The notes: generated from the sequence alone by a model not told the origin. A stretch of DNA of 64,000 bases from Marsupella aquatica (GCA_973895155.1 OZ316892.1:1302001-1366000); one strand, 5' to 3'; positions 37,784 through 49,099 are shown, numbered from the stretch's first letter. A program made the numbers and translations.

Positions 37784-37957
37784 ATGCCCAGACCAGTACC
37801 TATTCTTCCTCTCCCTAATCCTTTTCTTATTAGAATTCATGTACTCTAAAAAGAGATAATGCTTCAGCATATGACTTTTCACTTTGGAGAAGCATTTGCA
37901 ACTGCGGTGTTAAATTCAATAGAGCCAATTGTATACCCTTATGTAGTTTACGGATAG
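37784..37957 (+). pseudogene. Element A ORF1 remnant (unrecognised protein)
   Basis: From ATG 37784 the frame reads through VPILPLPNPFLIRIHVL, meets an in-frame TAA, then continues MTFHFGEAFATAVLNSIEP to a TAG at 37955-37957. It aligns along its length with element B ORF1 (IPDLPLRNSFLIRVHLL, HFGAQFATAV, EPIIYP). Many of the nucleotide differences are synonymous, so the protein has been under selection in the element lineage. The function is unknown. Confidence 0.6.
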
Positions 37958-37991
37958 GATTGGGCTTGCACAATTTTTATCTTGTATTGAG

Positions 37992-38189
37992 ATGGATCTC
38001 AACAAACCTCCTTCCGACAAACCTCCCGTTTCTTTCTCGTTGGGAGATATTCGTTTTGTAACTCAACCCAAGGAGGCAATAGTCCGTAGGTATGAAGAAA
38101 AGGGTTGTGATGTTGTGCTTTCATCCACAGAACCATTCATTGTGGTGTCTGCTACCCAGTCTAGAATAGTAATCATGATCTTAACTTAA
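37992..38189 (+). CDS. Element A ORF2 (65 aa, unrecognised)
   Basis: The ORF begins MDLNKPPSDKPPVSFSLGDI and ends with a hydrophobic segment, SRIVIMILT. It matches element B ORF2, which has MDLNRSPDD, VSFSLGDIRI, EPF and TRIIILVLV at the same places. In both elements it lies +1 relative to ORF1, and the homology continues upstream of its ATG into the ORF1 overlap. The stop is about 70 bp before the end of the element. No known domain is recognised. Confidence 0.5.
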   Translation: MDLNKPPSDKPPVSFSLGDIRFVTQPKEAIVRRYEEKGCDVVLSSTEPFIVVSATQSRIVIMILT

Positions 38190-38257
38190 GTTCTCTCTTG
38201 ACACTAGCAGCCATAGGCCCGGTGCTTCCTCAAGAACCACATTTTTCCCCCCAGACA

Positions 38258-38337
38258 CCGCTGATGCCTTTACCAAAGTGATTCCTTTGGAGAGTTTCTC
38301 AAGACACCGTGCTACTTTGCAGGTTTTGCAGTTGTAG
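38258..38337 (+). pseudogene. pol: Copia RNase H C-terminal stub
   Basis: After the CCGCT repeat the frame continues ADAFTKVIPLESFSRHR and ends at TAG 38335-38337. The ADxxTK motif is the normal C-terminus of plant Copia polyproteins. It confirms that element A split one reading frame. Confidence 0.85.
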
Positions 38338-38445
38338 TGCAAGTAGAGTTGTTTAGCAATGTGTGACTATTTGTATATGGATTACTCATTCCTGTTTGGC
38401 TATGGCTTAGTTTTAGTTAACCCTTAGTTAACCCTTGTGGTTTTT

Positions 38446-38454
38446 AGGGGGAGA
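38446..38454 (+). promoter_or_regulatory. Candidate Copia polypurine tract
   Basis: AGGGGGAGA lies about 90 bp before the 3' LTR. A weaker purine run, AAGGGGTAG, is nearer the LTR start (38535-38543). Plant Copia tracts usually abut the LTR, so the second is positionally better and the first better in sequence. Confidence 0.4.
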
Positions 38455-38544
38455 CTTGGTTTGGTGATTGTCTAGAACTTCTCGCTGAGGATTCCATATG
38501 GTAGCATTTAGTCCAGTCCCCAAGACAAGAGTCAAGGGGTAGTT

Positions 38545-38888
38545 TGTTAGATATTGCTCTAGTCTTGTGACTCATGAGCTAACTATAGTTAGGCTAACTT
38601 GAGTTAGGACTTAGCTATTGTTAGCGGTAATGCTGTTGTGTACATAGCTAGGGTTGATGCCAGACCCTGGTGGAACTTAGGCTCATTGTTACGGAGCTAG
38701 TTGAGAGATAGGGAGAGCTTGTGCTGTGGATGCTTGGTATGGCCGGTGGGCCTAGAGTGCAGTAAAGCTCTTGTGTGTTCCTGTGGACGTAGCCTCAAGT
38801 GGAGGTGAACCACGTATCTCTCTATGTCGACTATTGTGCGTTGGATGGTTCATGGGCTTGCCGTTGCGAATGTCGTCTATGCTCAACA
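38545..38888 (+). repeat. Copia 3' LTR
   Basis: It is 344 bp, the same length as the 5' LTR, with matching ends and about 15 substitutions. It is followed by AGACA, the right target duplication. Confidence 0.95.
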
Positions 38889-39160
38889 AGACAGATGGTC
38901 TGGCAAGGAGGTGAGGAGTTGTGAGGGTGGCCAAGGGAGGAGAGGGTATGGATTGTTGTTAGGATTATCTTTTAGTCTTGGGTTAATCCCACTTATGCTA
39001 ACTAGCATTAGGGCATTAATGGTGATTAGCCATGAGTAGGGCGCCTAGCAAATAGGGGATCAAGGAAGTGCACCTTGCTCATCATCATCATTCTTAGAGG
39101 AGCAATCTAAGAGGTATGCTAGCAATCTTAGAGCTTGTACATGGAGGCTTGGTGTGGCTA

Positions 39161-39447
39161 CGCAGGGGTCCTCACTATATGGAGGCATCCCCCATCACGT
39201 GTGACATTTTTAGACCTTAGACCCCCTAAAATGTAAGATTTTATTTTTGTTTTTTAGCCCCTATAAGATTGGAATATTCCAAAATTTTGATTAAAAATAC
39301 CCTAATGTTCTTGTAAGTCTCAAAATTGAATTTAAAAGACCCTATTGTTTTTCTCAAAAAAATAATAAGTTTCCCTTAGAACTAATAAAATAGCCCTATC
39401 ATTCGTCAAACGTGATGTGTCATTTTTGTGGAAGTGAAACCCCCGAG
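39161..39447 (-). mobile_element. hAT-like MITE copy 1 (287 bp)
   Basis: It is flanked by a perfect 8-bp target duplication, TGTGGCTA (39153-39160 and 39448-39455). The ends read CGCAGGGGTCCTCACTATATGG-like on the left and GTGGAAGTGAAACCCCCGAG on the right, the inverse of the copies at 40020 and 52776. Shared internal landmarks are CCATCACGTGTGACATTTT and an A/T-rich centre with CAAAATTGAATTTAAAAGAC. There is no ORF. An 8-bp duplication is typical of the hAT superfamily. Confidence 0.9.
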
Positions 39448-40019
39448 TGTGGCTATGACCTAGCCAAAGCTTAGTAAAGCTCTTGTACTATGTGGATGTA
39501 GTCTTGGCCTAGGTGACACCTTGCATCTCTTGTGTCAATGTATGTGCTTGCTGGTTTCTCAACAACTGTAAGATGCAGTCATGAGGGGTCATGTGGCTGG
39601 GTAGGAATAATTAGTGCTCAAGTCAGGGCAAGAATGAACAGTAGCTGGGCAGGGGAGGGGGCTGTGTGGCACTCGTGGTTCAAAAACACTAGAGGCATGG
39701 ACCTAAAGTTAGGATTTGAGTGAAAAACTCTGCAAAATAAGTCAAATCATATGATCAATTTTTTTGGACATGCCCTTGAAAACAAAGCCATGAAGCAATC
39801 TTAAGATACTTATGTGGACCAATTCCAAGTGTCACTCACCGTTTAATATCCCTACCTACCTCTTCACCAAACACCTTTGTCTTCTCCTCCATAGACAGCT
39901 GAATGTCAATAATCGCAAGCTATGCAAGTATAGAACCCTTTTAATTGGCAACTACAAAATCATCACCATTGCTGATCTGGCCAACCTTGACCAAGGATGA
40001 AAAACTACCAAACAAATCA

Positions 40020-40360
40020 CTTGGGGAGTTCACTTCCACAGAAATGGCACATCATGTGCAACGAAGTATAAACCCATCTAATTGGGTGTGGCGAAAGACT
40101 TCCAAAGTTTTGTGGAAGAACACATAGGGCATGTTTTGTTGACTAGTTGACTTTAACAAACACACAAGTCTATTTAATTTTTAAAAATATTTTCTTAAAA
40201 TTTTTTAGGTGTTTTTCAGTAAAAAAATGGGCAAAATTTAAAGATTGAAAGGGTTTTGCAAAAAAAAAAACAATTCACTTATAAGTTAGTGGGTCAAACC
40301 CTAAAATGCCACATGTGATGTATGGCCCTCCATATAGTGACCTCCCCCCCCCCCCGCGAG
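40020..40360 (+). mobile_element. hAT-like MITE copy 2 (341 bp)
   Basis: A perfect 8-bp duplication, ACAAATCA, flanks it (40012-40019 and 40361-40368). It starts CTTGGGGAGTTCACTTCCAC and ends in a C-rich tract before GCGAG, preceded by CCATATAGTGACC. It matches copies 1 and 3 at both ends. The longer centre and the homopolymer C run distinguish it. Confidence 0.9.
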
Positions 40361-40399
40361 ACAAATCAATAGGGCAATTAGAACAAACCATGGGCTTTA

Positions 40400-40835
40400 C
40401 GGATGCTACCACAAATTTTAGGGGGCTGCTGCACACATCCAGGGGGCACACGGAAGAGATTATGATCAACATTGAAGGGTGGACATGGAGATGGACTCAA
40501 GGGGAAAAATGTTGGAATCTCAAGGGACAAAAAGCTTGGGCCTTGATCAATTGGAGGGGGTTTTCTCTAGACTCTCATGAGGTCTGGAGGGGCCAGTGGA
40601 TTCACCTCTAGATTGACTAGTCTTCTTGTAGTGTCAGACTAGATTTTTGGAAAGGACTAATTGCTAGGTATTTTTTCCCAATTTTTGCGCTCTCAAGTGG
40701 GATGTGGTGGGATGTGTACCACTTAATTGTCAAATAAATATCAAAACTATTGAGCACATGTTCTATGAGTGCCCAAGATTGAGAGCTTCATGGAGTAAAC
40801 TTGAACACAATGTTGAGGTATGTCGTTTGTTTATT
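40400..40835 (+). pseudogene. LINE-type 3' coding remnant (zf-RVT region)
   Basis: A frame near 40690-40830 reads CVPLNCQINIKTIEHMFYEC followed by PRLRASWSKL. This is the Cys/His zinc-binding pattern (C-x4-C, IEHMF, EC-P) found after the reverse transcriptase of plant L1-type LINEs. Upstream frames are broken by stops (for example after WRGQWIHL). Only this fragment is recognisable. Confidence 0.5.
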
Positions 40836-40839
40836 AAAT

Positions 40840-42040
40840 GGTAACTACGCATATTTTCACTACTTCACAACCAATACCGTTTTAATTGTATCACGGGGAC
40901 GTGGAGGGATGCTATTTAGACTTCATCACACCAGAAATGAGTATATTTGTTTTCCCTCCCCAAAATGCATTTTTTGATCAAGTCTACCGACTGTCTCACC
41001 CTTCACTGCTTTTGATCAAGTCCCGTGGACTGCACTCTCTACTTTCCTCTTGGTCTCTAGTGGAGTGTTGTCACCACTCCTCTGGCTCACAAGGCCAACC
41101 AGACCTTGCAAACTTCTCTCAAGAATCCACTTGGTGGTGTCCTTTCATAAACAAACACACCAAAACAGTTACAGGAAGAACACAACTATGAAAGAAAGGA
41201 AATCATAACACGCTGCAACAAACTTTGGAGACTCAAGTTGAATCCATATCTTTTGGTGAACAAGTAATATATTGCATGAGTAACCCGACCTCATGGCTTC
41301 TACTCAACTCTTGCCTGACTCGCTAGGACAATGAGTACTTCTCACCTCACTACTCCAGATGACTTCCCTCTCTACGCTATGAGCTAACACTCTATCAAAA
41401 CTAGATTGAGTTCCCCTTGATTCACTACGGGGCTCCCTCCTAAATACTCCAACCACACCAAAGTGTGACACGAGTAACGTGCCACTTAACCAGACGCAGG
41501 TCCTAGATTAGGAATTATATGGTCATTAGGACCGTAGCCCGTAGAATAGCACGAGTAGCCGTCTTTGCCATTATGAATAGATTAGGAGTAGGTTAGTTGA
41601 CTGAATGATTACGAATAAAGGAAGGGGATTATTACGATCGACCGAGGTATGATGGCGGCGGGCGACAGAGTAAAAATCCGTTAGGAGATCACGCTTGGAC
41701 CAAGACGCCAACTTCAGCTCATTATCAACGACCAAAACCGCCTTGCCCTCTCACGCTTGAGCTCACCCTGACACCTCCATAAGAGCGAAGTCGATGGCGC
41801 TGCGGCCCATTTTCTCATTTCTACCTTTCGTAAATTGTGGACGTTGCCATTCACTCTTTTGGTCACATCAAGCTACCTTTTACGAGGAACTTATCGAGGG
41901 TTAAGAGCTGATTGTGGCGGGATTTAGTTAGGGCAAGTACGGCCACCACCAGCAAACAAACTGCCAGACGAGAACGCGAACTCGACGAACCAGACTGCAA
42001 AGGTTAGTATGACCCTTATAGCCTTGGGATTTTGGATCTT
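40840..42040. other. Non-coding stretch before the Gypsy complex
   Basis: No coding motif is recognised. From about 41460 the sequence becomes rich in ATTAGG/TTAGGA words, like 44390-44520. Both may be parts of the long terminal repeats or leader of the Gypsy element, but no pair of LTRs could be matched. Confidence 0.35.
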
Positions 42041-42049
42041 GTTTGGCGA

Positions 42050-44329
42050 GGTAGGTGCTAAGTTCTCCAAGACTTACTAGTACTCTTGCCCCGAGAAAGC
42101 CGCTTACGAACAAAGATACGCGAAGTTGGTGGCCAAGGTAGCATAGGTTAACTATGAGAAGACGGCCATCGCCAGGGATTCCAGTTACAACGAGCTGCGG
42201 GATTACATCACCGAGCTATATATCAGCGAGGAGGGGTTTAGATCTGTAGCAGCGGCGATTCTTGAAGTCCCCGCAAAGTTCTTTAGGCTGAGGGGCAGCC
42301 AGAGACTGACTCCAGCGGAGTTTGACAAGATCCCGGGATATATCGACCAGCAGATTGCAGTCGAGAAGTGTGAAGAAGACATCAACAGACAATGGGAAGT
42401 GGCGTGTAATCTTACGTTCCTCGGGGAAAGCTCCAATGCCTTCAATTGGGATATGGCTACCCGACACCACCCCCAGCCCCTCAACTGATGACCACCGGCG
42501 TACCACCAAACTAGTCCCAAATCCATCCCGTGAACAACACTGAGTATTCCTTGGGTTTCGAGCGTGTTAGTCCGCAGCTTGAGCAACGTTCTTGGAAGCG
42601 GGCAAGGACGACGCCAGCCCCCAAACCAACAATGCAAACCAACGCCACCACTGCACCTGCCCTGGCAAACCCCCCAACCAACCAGACCCGACGGCCCTCG
42701 GATAATCCAAAGTCTAACTTATTACAAGTAATCCGTGTCCCCGAGGTAGTCTGGATCGCGATCAAGAAACTCGACCACGCGGACTATCTCAAGGAGCATC
42801 AGTTGGAGCAATTTGCTCACTTGTTATGGAGACTTTGCGCAGCCGGGCCAAAGGAGATTTGTGAGTTCATATCCAACTTTGATATTGATGCATCGACCAC
42901 CAAGGTTTCAGGACAGACCTTGTTACTCACGGAGCATCGGTTGACACAGATCTTTTGTCTGCCAACCGAGCCAATGTCGGTTGAACTCCAAATTTGGGAT
43001 AAGGAGTATACACTTCGGCACTTCAAACCCGAGGGTAAGACAGACAACGGGTACAAGCAGGGGTCGTGCACCAATTTAATCTGTATGGAGCGGCTTAACT
43101 TCATACGGACTACCCTACACATGATTGAGCCACAATCAGAGATCTCCCTCTATACGATCGTATAGGTGGAACAGTACAAACGGCGGAATTGGGCCCAATT
43201 CTTTTACCATAGGTTCTCACGGGAGCTTAAGCGGGCTCAAGGAGGTATGGCCATCGGGGGAAGGACCTACCTAGGAAGTCATATTGCCATATATCATCCT
43301 TGCCTAATACAAAGCGCGGCGGGAGGCCAGGGGAAAGAATATGGCCACCTCAACCCTAACTAATGTCACCCCCACTCCGGAGGAGGCTACCCCGAGCGAG
43401 CAAACTACCACGCCTTGGGCAAACCCCAAGCCCGCGGCCCCAACTAATACTGCGTCACCTCCTCCTATTGATATTCTGCCACCCCCTTTCGTCAAGCCTC
43501 CGCTACCCCCGGTACAACCATCCCCAATCCCTCCACCATTTGAAGAAACCTTCCCCTCCCCATTGCAGACTACGGAGGAGCTCGCCGCCCCGCCCGAGGA
43601 ACCACCGGTGTCCAAGAGGATGAAGGACTACCAAGTAGCCCCAGGGACCATGGCCTACGACCTGGTCCAGAAGTTTAGCCAGACTATGTCAGGGAAGCTG
43701 GCGACGTACATCGGACAACAAGTCTCGACGTACTTCCAACCAGCCTTCTTCATGTTAGAGCACCAACCGTGGATCGTAAGCCGCTTGGAGGAAGAACTCA
43801 TGGCAAGGGCGAACGAGATCGGGCACCTCCAAATGCTAGTGGAACACCTTGAAGAGGAGGCCACTACCCGTCGTGAGGAGTTAGTCCGCACCATTGAACA
43901 ACAGGACAAACTAAGCCAAGAGTTGAGCATGGCGCAAGCAGATCTCAAGAAGCGGGATGACACCATGCTTCAATTGCGCTCAAAATCCTCGGCTCGGGTT
44001 ACCAACCTGACCGATCTCAACAACCAACTCCTGTAGTCAGCTCAGCAGGTGGCTAGTCTCTCCGCCGAGCGAGATAAATTGCTGGCGCAAGACCAGACCC
44101 ATCGTGTCTCCATCGGCCAGCTCAACCTAGAGGTAGCACGGCTCCAAACCGAGGCCAATGAAGCTGCAAACGAGGTAGAAGAGGCGGTACGGGACAACAA
44201 GGCCTTGCAGGACCGCATTACCCTGCTCATCCTCCAACAGGCAAGACCTGGGCCCACCTCTGATCAAGGCGGCTCGAGGTCTCGCCCCGACAAGGGGACA
44301 AACCCTGGCCCTACCACAACATGCACGTA
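42050..44329 (+). pseudogene. Extra ORF upstream of Gypsy gag (plant transposon-associated protein, broken)
   Basis: Coding-like frames follow one another: about 42058-42488 (ISEEGFRSVAAAILEVPAKF), 42530-43363 (LTEHRLTQIFCLP, later NWAQFFYHRFSRELKRA and YLGSHIAIYHPCL), and 43341-44329. The last begins with a proline-rich tract and becomes a coiled coil (LEEELMARANEIGHLQMLVE). Stops include TAG 42144-42146, TGA 42486-42488, TAG 43163-43165 and TAG 44034-44036. The central part resembles the 'putative plant transposon protein' domain found in extra ORFs of large Gypsy elements, such as Ogre/Athila relatives. That assignment is inference from layout and texture. Confidence 0.5.
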
Positions 44330-45535
44330 AGGGGTGGTTAGTGAAGGGTGTGAGCAGGCGTCGCGCGAGGCAATTGAGTCAGCAACATCTTTTTGATTAG
44401 GCTTAATGACAGAATGGCTGTCATTAGGCACCGATTAGCGGCACAATAGGAAGGATTAGGACAGAGTCAATTAGGATCAACCAACGTAGGATAGAGTCCA
44501 TCAACGGACTAGGATTTTGGTCAGTAGACTTGGCTACTGCCACCCCGGTCAGCTCCCCCACCACTAATGGTCAACCGGTCAGAAGTAGTGCGGTCGGTTA
44601 GTCAAAAGGTAGTTAGTTAGTACAGTAGGCATTACCCCGGGAGGTAGTATCTTCCAGTTCCTTTCCGCAACTGTAGTATTTAGGCTTCCCCTTCCGCTGG
44701 AGAAGGGGAGAAGGCTTAGTTATCTCAGTGCAAGAAAAGGCGAGGCACGGGGAGTCCCGGCCTGAGCAGGGTCAGAGTGCACTAAGGAGTGAGAGCCAGA
44801 GTCGAGCTTGCTGGGCAAGTGTGGGGCGGGACCTCGTAGAGACTGGGCATCGACTGCCTTGGGTCTGCTGACCCCCTTAGAAGTTGAGTCAACCATGTAA
44901 ACTGATTCTTCGCTGAGTAAATATAGTCTTTTCCCTCTGATTTTTCCACGAGTAACTAGTGTTAAATGTATGCTTTGTCCGGGCAAAGGCACCATTTCAA
45001 GGGACGTACTGGGTGCGGATTAATGGTAGGGATTGCCACCCATTGCATGTCACAAAGTTCTGTCGCGTCGATGGCTTGAAAGCCCCAAGCCGAGAATTAG
45101 TCCGAGTCACTAACTGTGGGAATATTCCAGCGGTGGAAAACAAATATACCTATGACTAGTACAAGCTGCGTAAGTATTATACCGGTAAGTATATTAACTT
45201 AGCCCGACATAGGACTAATCCGGCCCACTACACACCTCCTTGCCTGAACCCTCACCCCTACTGGTGGTCGAGGTCGCCCCAGGGAACTAACTCGGATTTA
45301 AGGCCCAGGTTATGGGCGCGACATATGGTGACCGGTTTTTTGGCGCTAGATGGATCGAACATGTGAAGAATGAGGGAGAGAATGCTCTCCCTCCAACCTA
45401 TACCCCCCAAGGGGGACTAAGATGTGTGGGCCTAACTAAGTGGATCTTATCCTAAACTAACCAAGGGTCAATTAACCCTAGTAAGGCCAAACTAACTATA
45501 GTCGGGAACTCGAGTCAATTCCTAACACTTATTGT
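44330..45535 (+). other. Gypsy LTR or leader segment, mostly non-coding
   Basis: The first part (44330-44650) is rich in TTAGGA words. A short inverted repeat, GCTTCCCCTTCCGCTGGAGA with its complement, lies near 44690. An open frame at about 44990-45250 (GTYWVRINGRDCHPLHVTKF) is unrecognised. Near 45325-45355 the sequence ACATATGGTGACCGG followed by TTTTTGGCGCTAGATGG could be the end of an LTR and a primer binding site, since TGGCGC starts are common in plant Gypsy. No matching 3' LTR is present in the window. Confidence 0.35.
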
Positions 45536-46160
45536 GATGGAACCCAAGCACCAGCTACGGGAGGACCTCCACCGGTTCCGCCGGCCCCGCAGATACCAGG
45601 TGCGTTGCGGCCTCCTACAGCTCAGAATGTGTCATAGCGATCTCGGTTCCACTATCGACCCTTCAAGGGATGACCCACGGATGACCCCGATGAATGGCTA
45701 GCTGAGTTTGAGGCCACAGCCAATGCAAATGGAGAGGAAGCCATTAAGCTAACCATTCTTCCGAGCGTGCTACGAGGAGAAGCACACCCATGGTTTAACT
45801 TGCAACCCCTCGGCTTCACATGGGGCCAGTTCCAGACGGCATTTTTGCAAGAATTTAGGCCCATGGGGATCGAATCTCGGGCCCTATCAAAAATTGGACG
45901 GATGCAGATGGGTAAGCATGACTCACTTCGCAAATTCCTGCAGCGATTCCAGAAGGTTGCCGCCAAAATTCAGCCCAAGCTCGATGACTCCCTGTTGAGA
46001 AAATGGTTCGTCAATGTGCTACCCCAGAAGATGGCGTTCTCGATGCTAGAAAAGAAGACCACCACCCTACAACATGCAATCGATAGTGCAGAATCCTTCA
46101 AGGAATTGCACTACGCCTCTCAGCTAAACCGGAGGACCAAGCATAAGAAGAGCAGGAGGT
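45536..46160 (+). pseudogene. gag: Gypsy gag, N-terminal and capsid part (broken)
   Basis: The frame begins with a proline-rich leader (GGPPPVPPAPQIPGALRPP) and passes stops TAG 45635-45637 and TGA 45671-45673. It then enters the retrotransposon gag domain: DEWLAEFEATANANGEEAIK, HPWFNLQPLGFTWGQFQTAF, FLQRFQKVAAKIQPKLDD. Both stops are single C-to-T changes from CAG and CGA. The frame is lost near 46160, where unrelated sequence begins, and the gag tail resumes near 47960. Confidence 0.8.
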
Positions 46161-47955
46161 ATCATACTGAAATGTTAAATTTTAGCAAGTTAGGATTAGT
46201 AGCAATTACGCTAATCATTGAGTATAGTTAAGTAGAAGTCAGGACTTTAGGGCCTCCACTATGTTAACCCTAAAAACCTCTAGACGAACTTCATCTTTCC
46301 AATTGAGGTTCAGTTTTTGTGGTATAACAACAACTTTACAGAGATGGAGCAATCTGCAGTCCTCTACCTGATTAAGATAACCAATGAGGCGATTTGGGGA
46401 ATGCATTGTAGCGAGTTAGTTTATGAAGGATGTGATATTCCCTTGGAAGATGGGAGAATGTGCGCTTTAGGTCCAAGTGCTCGCAGAGCTAGATTGAACA
46501 GAGAACACCAGGATGCAGGGTTGTCGATGCGGAAGCGAACCAATCATTTCTGTAGACCGGTTGGATCAGGCCAACACATGTACAATTTCTTTGTACAAAT
46601 CAATACAGTTGTGTATCAAGTGTGGGAAGAAGCTGGATGTCAGTTGTTTGGAGTGCCCGGCCATGAATTTCACAAGCAACTTGGTGCACAAGAGAGAGAC
46701 TGTCACCGTGTAATGAAAATTAGTGTTGGGTAGTGAGAATTGAGAAAACCGCAGCAAGAAAACTCAACAGATATTAGGATTCTAGAGAATGAGGACCCAC
46801 CCCACATACCGGCGATCAAAGGCAGCAGTCGGTGAAACACAAGTAGAACCGGTGGAAGTCGCCATTCAAGCGATTAACATTGGAGCCACTGAGCCCGAGG
46901 ATGAAACTTTGACTGATCGTTCCGAAGAACGATTAACTGAAAGACAACCAATTAAGAGATGCATGATCCAGTAGCAAGTAACAGTTAAGAGTTACTATGA
47001 CAAGTAACGATTAACATGTGCCTTTAATGGAATAAAGCGGTTGTAAAAACTGAATAAGCAGTTTGACAGAACTTTACAACTGCTAATTGTTAGAGGAAGT
47101 TAGACAAACCTGCCTGTAGAAGAAATATAGGGTAGCAAAGTAGGAGTGGTAAGGGTCTTTTGTTGTGGAAACTTTCAGGATCAGGAAGTTCGAGAGGTAG
47201 CCCAGGAGGAGGTAGTGCCGGATTGCTAGACCTGGAGGTAGATGGAAGCCCATGGAAGAAAAACCATGTAAAGAAATTGATGTGTTCATGGAATGAAAGA
47301 TGCAATCAAGGCCTGTCGGCAGGACTTCAGGAAGCATTCGATTGCATAGCTTATATTTGTTGTATGTCAGTAAAATCAAAACTAAGGAATTGATACTGAA
47401 AAAGAGATGGCTGGAAATATTAACCTTTGACAATGGAGAGTTCATTTGGATTTGGTTGGAACCTGTAAAAGGAAATATCAGAATAGTATGGCATGTGATG
47501 ATTGAGATTACAAATTGTTAAAGGAATCCCTGCCAAAGTGAAATGTTGAGTAATGGATAAGAGGCAAATTCTGAGTGAGACCCAGAGTAGGTAACATGGA
47601 ATTAGCTACCTCAGATTGGTCGTTTAAATTGGAACACATCCCATTTGGGCTACAAAATGCCCCGAATGAATGTAAAGCCATGATTGAGAGTTGGGTGAGA
47701 ATTATTAGAGAGGAAGAAGAAGAGTAAGTGTCTGAGGAACTTTCTACAATGGGTTTGGAAATCCTCTTTGAAGAAACATTAACTGAAAGGGGAAAGGGAA
47801 ATTGACATTCAATTCAAGTAACAGGCGGGGGATCAAACTAAGATAGTTAGATCACTGTCTCGAGTAATTGTACAGGTCATCACTAATTGTTTGACAAATA
47901 GGTTAAATGGTAGATGACAAGTGAATGAGAAATTGGATCAATTGAAGCCGTATAA
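46161..47955 (+). mobile_element. Unclassified inserted sequence splitting the Gypsy gag
   Basis: About 1.8 kb separates the gag capsid segment from the gag tail. It carries coding-like fragments in different frames. An unrecognised frame at 46317-46730 includes ITNEAIWGMHCSELVYEGCD, and an overlapping frame holds LCIKCGKKLDVSCLECPAM with paired cysteines. A fragment at 47614-47729 reads KLEHIPFGLQNAP, a reverse-transcriptase palm motif. The base composition is more A-rich than the flanking gag. Clear terminal repeats or a target duplication were not found, so exact ends and class are uncertain. Confidence 0.45.
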
Positions 47956-47962
47956 TGTTTAA

Positions 47963-48711
47963 TTGATACACAGAAGGATAGTGGAGGAGTTAGGAGTTCC
48001 GGAGGAGGGTTACCTCCAGGAGTTGGCAACCAGTCAACTACAGCGGTTAACACATACCTTCAGCGATTCCAACTCTGAGTACGACGAGAAGAAAAAGAAG
48101 AAAAGACGGCGGCATAAGAAGAAGGGGCGGACAAGCTCTTCGTTAGAGTCTAGCGATTCCCTTTCCAGTAGCCCAACGTTGATTGGCTCATCCTCCAGCG
48201 ACACTCAGTCAGATTCTCATAATCGCCGAAGGAAGAAGGGATCACGGTCAAATACGGGTAAACATAAACCGCGATCGAAGGTTGTCACCATGGACCCCAA
48301 GGCCGCAGAGGTAGAGAAGCTAAATGAACTCACAGACCGGCTAAAAGCACTATCGGTGCATTTGGCGGAGAAACTACCTGACAAGAAGAAACCACCAGAA
48401 ACCCGAGCACATGCTTGGTGCTCCAAGTGTTATCAGTCTGGACACGTGGTGCATGAGTGCCCAAGGTGGAACACTCATGTACACCAGATGGAGTTGGAGC
48501 TCGGACAGTCCGAGCCAGAGGGAAGCACAATGGAGTACTTCTTCGAGGATCCGGTTGAGGCGGTGTTCCAGATGAGTATGACGAGACCTCGCACCCTCAG
48601 CGGACACAACCCAGTATCCGTATCCTGTGAATGGGTGTGTGTCACGCGATTGACATGGGTCTTAACACCAAAAACGTCACTATGGGTGCCAAAACCATCT
48701 CCTTGTACCTG
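47963..48711 (+). pseudogene. gag: Gypsy gag tail with zinc knuckle
   Basis: The frame contains a run of Lys/Arg (EKKKKKRRRHKKKG), a Ser-rich linker, and a zinc knuckle, CSKCYQSGHVVHEC, with the C-x2-C-x4-H-x4-C spacing. It then runs into DPVEAVFQMSMTRP and loses similarity before the stop at 48709-48711. Basic and knuckle segments of this sort are nucleic-acid-binding parts of retroelement gag. Confidence 0.7.
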
Positions 48712-48967
48712 AGAATCACGAAGGGATGTTGTGAAGGCCGGTAAACACCAATTTATGCCCTTAACACCAGACTATCATAGCAAGACTCTATCACACATCA
48801 CCCAAGCTCAATCCCAAGGAACCAAGGTTGGGGATTAGATCTGCGCTCATGATAGTTCTGGTGAGAAGGGGTCTTCATATCGGGCCCGTACACACAGGGC
48901 CTAGCGCTACGGTGCGCATAGGTCTATACGTATGGTTACTGTCATAGGTATATTTCTATTCCGCCGC
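48712..48967. other. Short unassigned spacer before element B
   Basis: No motif is recognised. It ends with CCGCCGC, the last four bases of which (48964-48967) are the left CCGC target duplication of element B. Confidence 0.4.
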
Positions 48968-49099
48968 TGTCGTGATTTTCTCTTAAGTTATAAAAAATTG
49001 TTTGTTTTAATATGCTGTAGATTATATAAGTAATTTAGTAGTTAGATTAGTAAATTTAGACTTTATTAAACTTCTTTAGCTATATTAACGGACTATAGT

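Larger units (their letters stand above)
36702..38257 (+). mobile_element. LTR-like element A, 1.56 kb, inserted in the Copia RNase H gene
   Basis: It begins TATCGTGGGG and ends CCCAGACA. The flanking target duplication is CCGC (36698-36701 and 38258-38261), or CCGCT if the first base is excluded. The two Copia halves meet exactly across it (LNPA left, ADAFTK right). Inside, in order, are a tandem array (36785-37125), a TATA box (37239-37248), a leader with a ~179-bp direct duplication (37346 and 37525), and two short ORFs. Copy B at 48968-50300 has the same plan. TG/TA...CA ends and a 4-5 bp duplication fit a solo LTR, but coding content inside an LTR is unusual. A complete short non-autonomous element is the alternative. 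Confidence 0.75.
30303..38888 (+). mobile_element. Full-length, inactivated Copia-type LTR retrotransposon
   Basis: The element is bounded by two 344-bp LTRs, each starting TGTTAGATATTGC and ending CTCAACA. It is flanked by a perfect 5-bp target duplication, AGACA (30298-30302 and 38889-38893). Gene order is gag, protease, integrase, reverse transcriptase, RNase H, which defines Ty1/Copia. By hand alignment the LTRs differ at about 15 positions (roughly 95-96 percent identity), so the insertion is not recent. It cannot encode active proteins because gag and pol carry multiple in-frame stops and one frameshift, plus two nested insertions at 34510-35148 and 36702-38257. Without those insertions it would be about 6.4 kb. 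Confidence 0.95.

Noticed and set aside
42203-43615. Minus-strand open frames up to 144 codons
   Set aside because: They are antisense to the retroelement-associated ORF, and the plus-strand frames have the coherent coiled-coil and domain-like content.
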